The notes under the pieces: model-generated | What the model was told of the DNA's origin: nothing | Seen by the model: only the letters and a program-made list of their open reading frames with translations | Database searches by the model: none | Assembly (NCBI GenBank): GCA_905198865.1 | Contig: CAJKEB010000025.1 | Span: forward strand, 1-25,741 | Reading direction: 5' to 3' | From: an uncultured Eubacteriales bacterium | Lineage (GTDB): Bacteria; Bacillota; Clostridia; Monoglobales; Monoglobaceae | DNA: 25,741 bases | Made by a program: the position numbers and the translations under genes | Part shown: piece by piece, positions 15,499-22,687 of the stretch | Numbering within the stretch: position 1 is the first letter of the stretch | Layout of the letters: each line of letters opens with the position of its first letter

Positions 15499-16155
15499 AT
15501 GCTTACACCTGCTGATATTGAAAACAAAGAATTCAAAAAGGAAATGCGCGGTTACAGTATTTCTGAAGTGAATAGCTTTCTACAGGAGGTATCGCTTTGT
15601 TACGAAAAGATATATCAGGAGAATCTTGCGGCTATGGACAGAATAGGCATGCTTACAGATGCGGTAAAGCAGTATAAGTCCATGGAGTCAACGCTTAAGA
15701 ATGCGCTTTCGGTTGCAAAGGGCGCCGGCGATGAGATACGTTCCAACGCTCACGAACAGGCACAGGTTATAATCAAAAACGCTGAGACCAAGGCAGGCGA
15801 AATTATTAATGAGGCAGCAAAGGAGGTTGCCGGAATTAATTATCGCTATGAAGAAATGAAGCGCAGCGTTGAGGTGTTTAAGGCAAAGGTGGTGTCGCTT
15901 CTGAATTCACAGCTTGAAACAATCAAGCAGTATTCTGATATAAACATTGATACCGACAAGGTAATCCGAAGCAGCGCTGAGGCAGTCGAGGTTATAAAAA
16001 GCGATATAAACGATATACCCGATATGCCTGAGGACAGCGATTTGGATTTGGGCAAGCTCAATTCAAGCATTGCGGCTCAAATAGAAAAGGTAACCCAGGA
16101 ACTGCCGAGGATTAAGCTGGACGAGAACGGCGAGTATGTTCCGGTAAATGATTAA
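15499..16155 (+). CDS. divIVA: DivIVA-domain cell division/polarity protein
   Basis: A 218-residue coiled-coil protein that senses negative membrane curvature at septa and poles and recruits other factors. The N-terminal lipid-binding domain MLTPADIENKEFKKEMRGYS (1-20) continues into EVNSFLQEV and is diagnostic. Heptad-like coiled coil runs through about residue 150, with an acidic tail at the end. I chose ATG at 15499: GGAGG at 15486-15490 sits 8 nt before it, whereas the in-frame TTG at 15484 overlaps that ribosome site and the ATG at 15493 is too close. It is the last gene before the terminator at 16172. The upstream 84-bp gap holds a 7-bp AT-rich inverted repeat (15418-15424 with 15430-15436) without a T-tract. 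Confidence 0.95.
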   Translation: MLTPADIENKEFKKEMRGYSISEVNSFLQEVSLCYEKIYQENLAAMDRIGMLTDAVKQYKSMESTLKNALSVAKGAGDEIRSNAHEQAQVIIKNAETKAGEIINEAAKEVAGINYRYEEMKRSVEVFKAKVVSLLNSQLETIKQYSDINIDTDKVIRSSAEAVEVIKSDINDIPDMPEDSDLDLGKLNSSIAAQIEKVTQELPRIKLDENGEYVPVND

Positions 16156-16171
16156 ACCGAACTTTTGTTCC

Positions 16172-16215
16172 GGGATTGGTTGGAAAATAATTCCCATACC
16201 AATCCCTTGTTTATT
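16172..16215 (+). terminator. Intrinsic terminator after divIVA
   Basis: GGGATTGGT (16172-16180) and ACCAATCCC (16198-16206) form a perfect 9-bp stem, extendable by TGG/CCA with one bulge. A T-rich tail TTGTTTATT (16207-16215) follows. It separates the division cluster from lspA. Confidence 0.82.
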
Positions 16216-16250
16216 ATAAAGAATAAATTTTGATTGAAGGACAGAATAGA

Positions 16251-16724
16251 ATGATTTATTGCATTATCGGTATATTGGTTTTGGCTTTGGATATATTTAC
16301 AAAGTATTTAGCTGTAAAGAATCTCATGGACATCAGCAGTGTTCCGATTATAAACGGGATATTGCATCTTACATATGTTGAAAACAGCGGTGTGGCATTC
16401 GGTATGCTTCGTGACAAGCGGATAGTGTTCGTCACTCTGTCGATAATAATCCTTGTTGTGCTTGGAATATATTTTTACAAAGCGCACAGCAAAGACGCAT
16501 GGCTTAAGCTTGGTACAGTGCTTATTTTCAGCGGCTCAATTGGCAACATGATTGAGCGTGTATCTAAAGGCTTTGTTGTTGACTTTCTTGATTTCAGATT
16601 AATCAACTTCCCTGTGTTCAATATTGCCGATATAGCAGTGTGTGTCGGCGCAGCGGCACTTGTTGTACATTTTATATTTTTTGCCGATGATAATAAAAAT
16701 TTGATTGAATCCGAGAAAGAATAA
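16251..16724 (+). CDS. lspA: Lipoprotein signal peptidase (signal peptidase II)
   Basis: Membrane aspartyl protease that removes the signal peptide from lipid-modified prolipoproteins. The 157-residue protein has four hydrophobic segments (about 1-18, 57-76, 88-100 and 123-143). Family motifs are VENSGVAFGM (43-52), GNMIERVSKGFVVDFLDF (98-115) with catalytic Asp111, and FNIADIAV (123-130) with catalytic Asp127. I take ATG 16251 as the start because GAAGGA (16236-16241) lies 9 nt before it; the in-frame TTG at 16230 has no ribosome site and adds a polar N-terminus. Its promoter is not clear: the gap holds the divIVA terminator and no good -35/-10 pair. rluD follows after 27 bp. Confidence 0.96.
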   Translation: MIYCIIGILVLALDIFTKYLAVKNLMDISSVPIINGILHLTYVENSGVAFGMLRDKRIVFVTLSIIILVVLGIYFYKAHSKDAWLKLGTVLIFSGSIGNMIERVSKGFVVDFLDFRLINFPVFNIADIAVCVGAAALVVHFIFFADDNKNLIESEKE

Positions 16725-16751
16725 ATATACTTTTTGAATTAAGAGGTAATT

Positions 16752-17726
16752 ATGTTAAGCGACAAGATAAGCGGCGGAGCAGATGAAGAAATTAATTCCG
16801 CTGAGATAATGACATATATCGCTGAGCCGGATAATGGAGCAGGAGAGCGGATTGACAAGTTTTTGTCTGATAACATGGCTGATGTCACAAGGTCAAGAAT
16901 AAAAAAGCTCATACTCGACGGAAATCTGCGTGTTGGTGATACCGTAGTAACCAAGGCGAATTATAAGCTGAAGCCGGGCGACAAGCTGACGGTTACTATT
17001 CCCGAAGCCGATGATGCTGAGATTATTGCTGAGGACATTCCGCTTGAAATCGTGTATGAGGACAGCGATATGCTTGTGGTTAACAAACCGCAGGGAATGG
17101 TTGTTCATCCGGCAGCCGGCAACTACAGCGGTACGCTGGTCAATGCGCTGTTATGGCGTTGCGGCGATTCGTTGTCCGGCATAAACGGAGAGAAACGTCC
17201 GGGAATACTCCACAGAATAGATAAAGATACAAGCGGACTTTTGCTCGTTGCCAAAAATGACAAGGCACATCAGTTTTTGTCTGAGCAGATTAAAGAACAC
17301 AGTTTGACCCGTGCGTACAAGGCTTTGGTACACGGCAATATAAAAAGTGATAAGGGCAGAATAGACGCGCCGATAGGCAGACACCCGTCCGACAGAAAAA
17401 AGATGACAATAACCTATCACAATTCCCGTGAGGCGGTTACGAATTATAACGTGCTTGAACGCTTCGGAAAGTATACCTTTGTTGAGTGCATTCTCGAAAC
17501 GGGACGCACTCATCAAATCCGTGTACACATGTCAAAAAACGGTCACCCGATTGTCGGGGACAAGACCTACGGCGTAAAAAAAGAGGAGTTTAATCTGAAA
17601 GGGCAATTACTTCACGCATATAAGGTGGGATTTATCCACCCGACAAGCCACGAGTATATGGAGTTCACCTCGGATTTGCCGGAGTATTACGCAAGTGTGC
17701 TTGAAGTTTTAAGAAATAAATCGTGA
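16752..17726 (+). CDS. RluA/RluD-family pseudouridine synthase
   Basis: Isomerises uridine to pseudouridine in RNA, probably 23S rRNA. Over 324 residues there is an N-terminal S4 domain (about 30-90: GERIDKFLSDNMADVTRSRI, then KLKPGDKLTV). The catalytic domain has IVYEDSDMLVVNKPQGMVVHP (split around 98-118), the active-site motif HRIDKDTSGLLLVAKND (about 155-171) with the catalytic aspartate of RID, and LETGRTHQIRVHM (about 248-260). AAGAGGT precedes the ATG. The lspA-rluD pairing is standard in Bacillota (ylyB in Bacillus). The exact RNA target among RluA/C/D positions cannot be read here. Confidence 0.93.
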   Translation: MLSDKISGGADEEINSAEIMTYIAEPDNGAGERIDKFLSDNMADVTRSRIKKLILDGNLRVGDTVVTKANYKLKPGDKLTVTIPEADDAEIIAEDIPLEIVYEDSDMLVVNKPQGMVVHPAAGNYSGTLVNALLWRCGDSLSGINGEKRPGILHRIDKDTSGLLLVAKNDKAHQFLSEQIKEHSLTRAYKALVHGNIKSDKGRIDAPIGRHPSDRKKMTITYHNSREAVTNYNVLERFGKYTFVECILETGRTHQIRVHMSKNGHPIVGDKTYGVKKEEFNLKGQLLHAYKVGFIHPTSHEYMEFTSDLPEYYASVLEVLRNKS

Positions 17727-17811
17727 TTTTACGGCATCCGCAGACGGAGAATTATATTTAATCAAGAAGTAATATTAAATAATTATTTAATTTATTTTGG
17801 GAAAAATTTTG

Positions 17812-17840
17812 TAGACAAACAGGTAATATTAGGATATAAT
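17812..17840 (+). promoter_or_regulatory. Promoter of the pyr operon
   Basis: TAGACA (17812-17817), a 17-bp spacer and a perfect TATAAT (17835-17840) form a strong sigma-A-like promoter. The predicted start falls at 17846-17849, giving a leader of only about 45 nt before pyrR. That is too short for the classical PyrR attenuator with antiterminator and terminator. Confidence 0.8.
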
Positions 17841-17842
17841 AG

Positions 17843-17873
17843 TAGCAAGGGCAATTTTTGCCTTTGCTATTTT
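17843..17873 (+). promoter_or_regulatory. Hairpin at the 5' end of the pyr transcript
   Basis: TAGCAAGGGCA (17843-17853) pairs with TGCCTTTGCTA (17859-17869), 11 bp with one G-U pair and a 5-nt loop that can close by one more A-U. TTTT (17870-17873) follows. The left arm overlaps the predicted transcription start, so the structure would sit at the extreme 5' end of the mRNA. It could stabilise the 5' end, act as a weak terminator for rluD read-through, or respond to start-site choice. The ribosome site AGGGGG (17880-17885) is not sequestered by it. Confidence 0.65.
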
Positions 17874-17892
17874 GGAATAAGGGGGTATTTTT

Positions 17893-18447
17893 ATGAAGAC
17901 TGTGATTTTGGAAAAAGATGAAATTCAGAAGAAGCTTTCACGGATTGCAGGTCAGATTATCGAGAGGAATTACGGCGAGAAGAGCGTTTGTCTTATCGGA
18001 ATTGTCAGACGCGGTGCAAACATTGCTAAAATGCTCGCTGAGCGGATAGTCAAATCCGGTGAGATGAATGTCGAGGTCGGAACGCTTGATATTACTCTAT
18101 ACGGTTCGGATCATAATCTGATTGCAAAATACCCTGTGCTTAACGATACGGATATTGGTTTTTCGATCGATAACAAGATTGTCATACTTGTTGATGACAT
18201 ACTGTATACCGGCAAAACGATTCATACAGCGATTGACGCTTTGCTTAATTTGGGTTCACCGTCCGAGGTTCAGCTTGCCTGCTTTATTGACAGGGGCAGA
18301 AGGTCGTTCCCTATCAGCGCCGACTATGTCGGCGTGCGTGTTCCAAGCTCAAACCTTGAGCGTGTCGCGCTGCACCTTGATGAAGTTGACGGTGAGACAT
18401 GTGTGCTGATTGAAAAGCGCAGCAGACCGGCAGAATTTAAAATATAG
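17893..18447 (+). CDS. pyrR: PyrR: pyr operon regulator / uracil phosphoribosyltransferase
   Basis: PyrR binds pyr mRNA leaders in response to UMP or UTP to reduce expression, and also converts uracil plus PRPP to UMP. The 184 residues include an N-terminal RIAGQIIERNYGE, VCLIGIVRRGANIAKMLAERI (about 36-56), the PRPP-binding loop VILVDDILYTGKT (about 97-109), and a C-terminal SNLERVALHLDEVDGE region typical of PyrR rather than Upp. AGGGGG precedes the ATG. It heads the pyr operon, but neither its short leader nor the downstream gaps show the conserved PyrR-binding loop, so the regulatory target is unclear. Confidence 0.95.
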   Translation: MKTVILEKDEIQKKLSRIAGQIIERNYGEKSVCLIGIVRRGANIAKMLAERIVKSGEMNVEVGTLDITLYGSDHNLIAKYPVLNDTDIGFSIDNKIVILVDDILYTGKTIHTAIDALLNLGSPSEVQLACFIDRGRRSFPISADYVGVRVPSSNLERVALHLDEVDGETCVLIEKRSRPAEFKI

Positions 18448-18457
18448 ATTTATTAAT

Positions 18458-18479
18458 TAATTATTTACGTAAACAATTA
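18458..18479. promoter_or_regulatory. 22-bp near-perfect palindrome between pyrR and pyrB
   Basis: A perfect 10-bp palindrome TTTACGTAAA (18464-18473) is flanked by one mismatched pair (A63/C74) and then TAATT/AATTA arms, so 20 of 22 positions are symmetrical. The size and dyad symmetry resemble an operator for a dimeric DNA-binding protein. The region is AT-rich, and AT-rich gaps produce palindromes by chance, so this is a candidate only. No convincing promoter overlaps it. Confidence 0.35.
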
Positions 18480-18514
18480 TGTTAAACTTTTAATTATACA
18501 ACAGAGGAAAAGCA

Positions 18515-19441
18515 ATGATAGAGAATTTACTGGGCTTAAAAGAAACCTCGGCAGAGGATATAAATGCAATCTTGGAGGACGCCTTCAGGCTGAAAAAAGA
18601 AGTGCTACTTAATGACGTGAAAAAGTCGCCGTTATTAAACGGCAAAAGTATAATTACCTTGTTTTTTGAGAACAGTACAAGAACAAGAGTGTCGTTTGAG
18701 CTTGCTTCAAAGTATCTCGGCGCTGTTGCGGCAAATGTTTCGGCAAGCAGCAGCAGTGTAGCTAAAGGTGAAACACTTATCGATACTGTCCGCACACTTG
18801 AGGCAATGGGAACGGATGTTATAATAATCCGTCATAATCAGTCCGGCGCACCGCATCTGGTTTCAAAGTACACAAAATCGAAAATTGTCAATGCCGGTGA
18901 CGGAATGAATGAGCACCCGACGCAGGCGCTTCTCGACATGATGACTATGATAGAGAAAAAGGGCAGTATAAAGGGGCTTAAGGTCGCAATCATCGGCGAT
19001 GTAAAGCACAGCCGTGTTGCAAGAAGCAATATATACGGCCTTAAGAAGCTGGGCGCCGAGGTTGCTCTTGCAGGACCGTCAACTTTGATGCCTGTTAATC
19101 TTGAAGAGTTTGGCGTTGCTGTTTATAATGACGTTGAAAAGGCGATTGAAGGGGCAGATGTCGTAATGGGTCTGAGAATTCAGCTTGAAAGACAGAAAAA
19201 GGGTCTGTTCCCGTCTGTCAGAGAATACAACAAGTATTTTGGCGTAAACAAAGAAAGGCTTGCTCTTGCAAAGCCTGACGCTATACTTATGCATCCGGGT
19301 CCGGTTAACAGAGGGGTTGAGCTTAATCCTGACATAGTTGACGGCAGTCAGAGCGTGATAAAAGAGCAGGTCACAAACGGAGTATGCGTTCGTATGTCAG
19401 TGCTTAACATGCTTGCCAACGGAAAGAGATTTGGAGAGTAG
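18515..19441 (+). CDS. pyrB: Aspartate carbamoyltransferase catalytic subunit
   Basis: Condenses carbamoyl phosphate with aspartate to carbamoyl-aspartate, the committed step of pyrimidine synthesis. The 308-residue protein has the carbamoyl-phosphate motif FFENSTRTRVSFE (50-62, STRTR at 54-58), the mobile-loop lysine in SSSVAKGET (about 84), RHNQSGAP, HPTQALLDM (about 131-139), and HPGPVNRGVE near 262. No pyrI regulatory subunit follows, so the enzyme is probably the unregulated trimer type, as in Bacillus. An AGAGGAAA ribosome site precedes ATG 18515. pyrC starts 15 bp after the stop. Control probably rests on transcription through PyrR rather than on allostery. Confidence 0.97.
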   Translation: MIENLLGLKETSAEDINAILEDAFRLKKEVLLNDVKKSPLLNGKSIITLFFENSTRTRVSFELASKYLGAVAANVSASSSSVAKGETLIDTVRTLEAMGTDVIIIRHNQSGAPHLVSKYTKSKIVNAGDGMNEHPTQALLDMMTMIEKKGSIKGLKVAIIGDVKHSRVARSNIYGLKKLGAEVALAGPSTLMPVNLEEFGVAVYNDVEKAIEGADVVMGLRIQLERQKKGLFPSVREYNKYFGVNKERLALAKPDAILMHPGPVNRGVELNPDIVDGSQSVIKEQVTNGVCVRMSVLNMLANGKRFGE

Positions 19442-19455
19442 GAGGAAGTTCAGAA

Positions 19456-20748
19456 ATGGATATAAATTCAGGTTCAAGTATTTTGATAAAGGGCGGATTG
19501 GTTGTTGATCCGAAAAACAATATTAATGAAAAGCTTGATGTACTTATAACAGACGGGGTTATTTCAAAAGTTGATAAAAACATCGAAGCCGGCGGTGCAG
19601 AGGTTATCAACGCCGAGGGCAAGGTGGTTGCCCCCGGCTTGATTGATTTGCATGTACACTTTCGCGAGCCGGGATATGAGTATAAAGAGGATATAGCTAC
19701 CGGCAGTGCGGCGGCGGCACACGGCGGTGTCACAACCGTTGTATGTATGCCGAACACAGATCCGGTTGTGGATAACGCAGCTTTGGTTAAGTACGTGACG
19801 GACAGAGGCAAAGAGGTAGGACTTACTAATGTTCTCACTACCGGCTGTATCACAAAGGGACAAAAGAGTCAGGAGCTGGCAGAAATCGGCGAGCTGAAAA
19901 ATGCAGGAGCGGTTGGCGTTTCGGACGATGGCAGACCTGTTCTGACTCCGTCGCTTATGCGCCGCGCGCTTGAGTATGCGAAAATGTTTGATATACCTGT
20001 TATGTCCCACAGTGAAGATCTGGATTTGGTTGACGGCGGCACAATGAATGAGGGGCATATGTCAACATATCTCGGACTCAGAGGTATTCCTAAATGCGCA
20101 GAAAGCGTTGCCATAAGCCGCGATGTCCTGATTGCCGAGGAGGTCGGAGGAAGACTTCATGTGTGTCATGTCAGCACTAAGAATTCAATCGATGCAATAC
20201 GCAGGGCAAAGGAGCGCGGCGCAGAAATCACATGCGAAACCGCACCGCACTATTTTTCTTTGACAGAAAAGGCAGTCGACGGATTTAATACAAACGCAAA
20301 AATGAATCCTCCGCTTCGTGATGAAGAGGATGTCGAGGCTGTTATTGAGGGGCTTATGGACGGTACGATTGATGCAATCGCAACCGACCATGCGCCGCAC
20401 GACAGCGACAGCAAGGAAATCGAGTTCGCGCTTGCTGCAAACGGAATTGTCGGACTTGAAACATCACTCGGTCTGAGTTATACAAACCTCGTAAAGACGG
20501 GCAGGCTCACGCTTTCTCAGCTGATTGAGAAGATGTCTGTCAATCCTTCAGAGATAATAAAAATTGATAAAGGAAGTCTTGGCATTGGAAAGACGGCCGA
20601 TGTTGTTGTGTTTGATACCGAGAATGAGTATACCGTTGATATAAGCAAATTCGCTTCTAAAAACAATAATTGTCCGTATGACGGCATGAAACTGTACGGC
20701 AGAGTTGATTATACAATTCTCGGCGGAAAAGTCGTTTACAAGAGATAA
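19456..20748 (+). CDS. pyrC: Dihydroorotase (class I)
   Basis: Cyclises carbamoyl-aspartate to dihydroorotate, a zinc amidohydrolase reaction. Over 430 residues the metal-binding HxH lies in GLIDLHVHFREPG (His66, His68). SHSED follows near 178, HVCHVSTKNS near 234, CETAPHYF near 258, and the catalytic aspartate is in ATDHAPH (about 308-314). The FREPG signature and the length mark the class I form used by Gram-positive bacteria. The C-terminal KTADVVVFD and VVYKR strands of the beta-sandwich are complete. GGAGGAA precedes the ATG, and the gene is 15 bp after pyrB, so the two are co-expressed. Confidence 0.97.
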   Translation: MDINSGSSILIKGGLVVDPKNNINEKLDVLITDGVISKVDKNIEAGGAEVINAEGKVVAPGLIDLHVHFREPGYEYKEDIATGSAAAAHGGVTTVVCMPNTDPVVDNAALVKYVTDRGKEVGLTNVLTTGCITKGQKSQELAEIGELKNAGAVGVSDDGRPVLTPSLMRRALEYAKMFDIPVMSHSEDLDLVDGGTMNEGHMSTYLGLRGIPKCAESVAISRDVLIAEEVGGRLHVCHVSTKNSIDAIRRAKERGAEITCETAPHYFSLTEKAVDGFNTNAKMNPPLRDEEDVEAVIEGLMDGTIDAIATDHAPHDSDSKEIEFALAANGIVGLETSLGLSYTNLVKTGRLTLSQLIEKMSVNPSEIIKIDKGSLGIGKTADVVVFDTENEYTVDISKFASKNNNCPYDGMKLYGRVDYTILGGKVVYKR

Positions 20749-20803
20749 TTTAAGTTGATATAAATATTTCAGAATATATAAAAGCTGAAAGGAGCTTACC
20801 GAA

Positions 20804-21706
20804 ATGATAGATGTACTGATAGAAAAAATAAGAGAAAAGAATAATCCGACAGTTGCCGGACTTGACCCGAAGCTTGACTATCTCCCTGAGGAAATGTTAA
20901 AGGCGTCTTTTGATAAGTACGGCGAGACATTTGAAGGAGCTGCGGACGCGATATTTAATTTTAACAAAGAATTGATTGACGCGCTTTATGATATAGTTCC
21001 GGCAGTAAAGCCGCAGTGCGCGTATTATGAGATGTACGGCATTGAAGGTATTAAGTGCCTGAAAAAGACGATTGACTATGCAAAGCAGAAGGGACTGTAT
21101 GTTATTCTTGACGCTAAAAGAGGCGATATAGGCGCAACAAGCGAGGCGTATGCAAAGGCATATCTCGGAAAGACTGAGCTTGGCTCAAAGCAGGAGTTTG
21201 CTTTTGATGCGGACAGCCTTACAGTTAACCCGTATCTCGGAACGGACGGTGTACAGCCGTTTGTAGAACAGGCGGCTAAGAACGACAAGAGCCTGTTTAT
21301 TCTGGTAAAAACTTCGAATAAGTCCTCCGGTGAGCTTCAGGACTTGACCTGTGACGGCAAGCCGATATATGAGCATATGGCAGAGCTTGTCAAAAAATGG
21401 AGTGAGGGCAGTATCGGAAAGTACGGATATGCAAATCTCGGCGCGGTTGTTGGCGCAACATATCCGGAGCAAGCCGAGAGAATCAGAGAAATCATACCGC
21501 ATACTTATTTTCTTGTTCCGGGCTACGGAGCGCAGGGCGGAAAGGCAGAGGACGTTGCAAAGAGCTTTAACCATGACGGACTTGGCGCAATAGTCAACGC
21601 TTCACGCTCAATAATGTGTGCATATAAGAAGAACGGCGGCAGTGTAGGCGAAGCAGCAAGAGCCGAAGCAATCAGAATGCGTGATGATATTATGTCTGCA
21701 CTATAA
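20804..21706 (+). CDS. pyrF: Orotidine 5'-phosphate decarboxylase, type 2
   Basis: Decarboxylates OMP to UMP, the last step of the pathway. At 300 residues with PTVAGLDPKLDYLP near the start, FNFNKELIDALYDIVPAVKPQ, the catalytic LDAKRGDIGATSEAYAKAYLG (about 101-121), VNPYLG, and VPGYGAQGG near 237, it belongs to the longer subfamily 2 (mycobacterial type) rather than the ~230-residue common form. The AAAGGAG ribosome site is well placed. It is 55 bp after pyrC. The next gene, pyrK, is 213 bp away, the largest gap in the operon, and that gap is filled by the inverted-repeat element at 21761. pyrE, needed to supply OMP, is not in the window. Confidence 0.97.
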   Translation: MIDVLIEKIREKNNPTVAGLDPKLDYLPEEMLKASFDKYGETFEGAADAIFNFNKELIDALYDIVPAVKPQCAYYEMYGIEGIKCLKKTIDYAKQKGLYVILDAKRGDIGATSEAYAKAYLGKTELGSKQEFAFDADSLTVNPYLGTDGVQPFVEQAAKNDKSLFILVKTSNKSSGELQDLTCDGKPIYEHMAELVKKWSEGSIGKYGYANLGAVVGATYPEQAERIREIIPHTYFLVPGYGAQGGKAEDVAKSFNHDGLGAIVNASRSIMCAYKKNGGSVGEAARAEAIRMRDDIMSAL

Positions 21707-21760
21707 TAAAATAGTGTCAGACTATCGAAGAACTATGTTTTTCAAATTATTTGTTTACTG

Positions 21761-21856
21761 CAATCAGGCAGAGGTTTGCGGCATTGCCGATCCGTGGCTT
21801 GGCAGACCGGAAGTTGGGTTTTGGGCAATTTTTTAAAGCAAAGCTTTGCCTGATTG
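21761..21856. mobile_element. Candidate 96-bp MITE with 19-bp inverted repeats and 5-bp target duplication
   Basis: The left end CAATCAGGCAGAGGTTTGC (21761-21779) and the reverse complement of the right end (21838-21856) match at 17 of 19 positions. Immediately outside, TACTG occurs on both sides (21756-21760 and 21857-21861), as expected for a 5-bp target-site duplication. The interior of 58 bp codes for nothing; it includes an inner ATTGCC/GGCAAT pair (21783-21788 with 21824-21829). Terminal repeats, flanking direct repeat, small size and a position in an operon gap together fit a non-autonomous insertion. Read as RNA it folds into one long hairpin, so a structured regulatory RNA is the main alternative. 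I cannot assign the transposase family. Confidence 0.65.
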
Positions 21857-21919
21857 TACTGGAAACTTCTCTTGTTTAAAATGATGGATTAGATAGTATT
21901 AGGTTTGGAGGTTTGGTAT

Positions 21920-22687
21920 ATGATATGTGAACTTGTGTCAAAATCATCACCGCGTCCCGGTCTTTATGATTATGTGGTTGATTGCCCGGAAATTGCCGGA
22001 AAGGCAAAGCCCGGTCAGTTTGTACATGTTCTGTGCGGCGGTGATACTTTTTTGAGACGTCCTATAAGTATTTGCGATTGTCCCAGCAATCGTTTTGTCA
22101 GATTTGTGTTTGAAGTCAGAGGTAAAGGAACTCAGAGCCTAGCAAAAGTAAAGGTCGGTCAGCGACTTGATATTCTGGGTCCTTTGGGCAATGGATTTGA
22201 TACTGAATTTGAGGGCGGTATTCCTGACGGCGATATAGTTCTGCTTGGCGGCGGTATAGGTATTTTCCCGCTTTTAAAGCTTGCGAAAAGTCTGCCTAAG
22301 AAGCCGATTGTAATGCTCGGCTTCAGAGATGAAAAAAATACGGTTATGATAGATGAGTTTTCAGGCGCTTCTGAAGCGGTTTTTGTTGCCAGTGATGACG
22401 GAAGTATCGGCTGCAAGGGCTTTGTGACGGATATACTTAAAAGCCGTATTGCATCGGGCGGCAAAATTGAAAGGGTTTATACCTGCGGTCCCAAGCCGAT
22501 GATGAGAATTGCCGCCGAATTGTGCGGAGAGAATAATATCGAGTGCATCATATCCATGGAAGAAAGAATGGGATGCGGTGTCGGCGCATGTGTCACATGT
22601 ACCTGCACAATGAAGGACGGCTCACGCAGGCGCGTGTGCAAGGACGGTCCTGTATTTAACGGAGCGGAGGTGGATTTTGATGGCTGA
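21920..22687 (+). CDS. pyrK: Dihydroorotate dehydrogenase B, electron-transfer subunit
   Basis: Passes electrons from the FMN subunit PyrD to NAD+ through FAD and a [2Fe-2S] cluster. The 255-residue protein shows the FAD-binding LRRPISICD (45-53), the GLGGGIGIFPLL-like nucleotide segment (LLGGGIGIFPLLKLAK, about 113-128), TCGPKPMM near 193, and cluster cysteines Cys219, Cys224, Cys227 and Cys240 in the CX4CX2CX12C pattern, with an extra Cys229. I chose ATG 21920, 8 nt after GGAGG (21907-21911); the in-frame TTG at 21905 overlaps that ribosome site. It overlaps pyrD by 8 bp. It lies downstream of the inverted-repeat element, which could lower its expression relative to pyrF. Confidence 0.96.
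   Translation: MICELVSKSSPRPGLYDYVVDCPEIAGKAKPGQFVHVLCGGDTFLRRPISICDCPSNRFVRFVFEVRGKGTQSLAKVKVGQRLDILGPLGNGFDTEFEGGIPDGDIVLLGGGIGIFPLLKLAKSLPKKPIVMLGFRDEKNTVMIDEFSGASEAVFVASDDGSIGCKGFVTDILKSRIASGGKIERVYTCGPKPMMRIAAELCGENNIECIISMEERMGCGVGACVTCTCTMKDGSRRRVCKDGPVFNGAEVDFDG

Noticed and set aside
17843..17873. Treating the pyr leader hairpin as a classical PyrR attenuator
   Set aside because: The leader is too short, there is no competing antiterminator helix, and the conserved PyrR-binding loop is absent.
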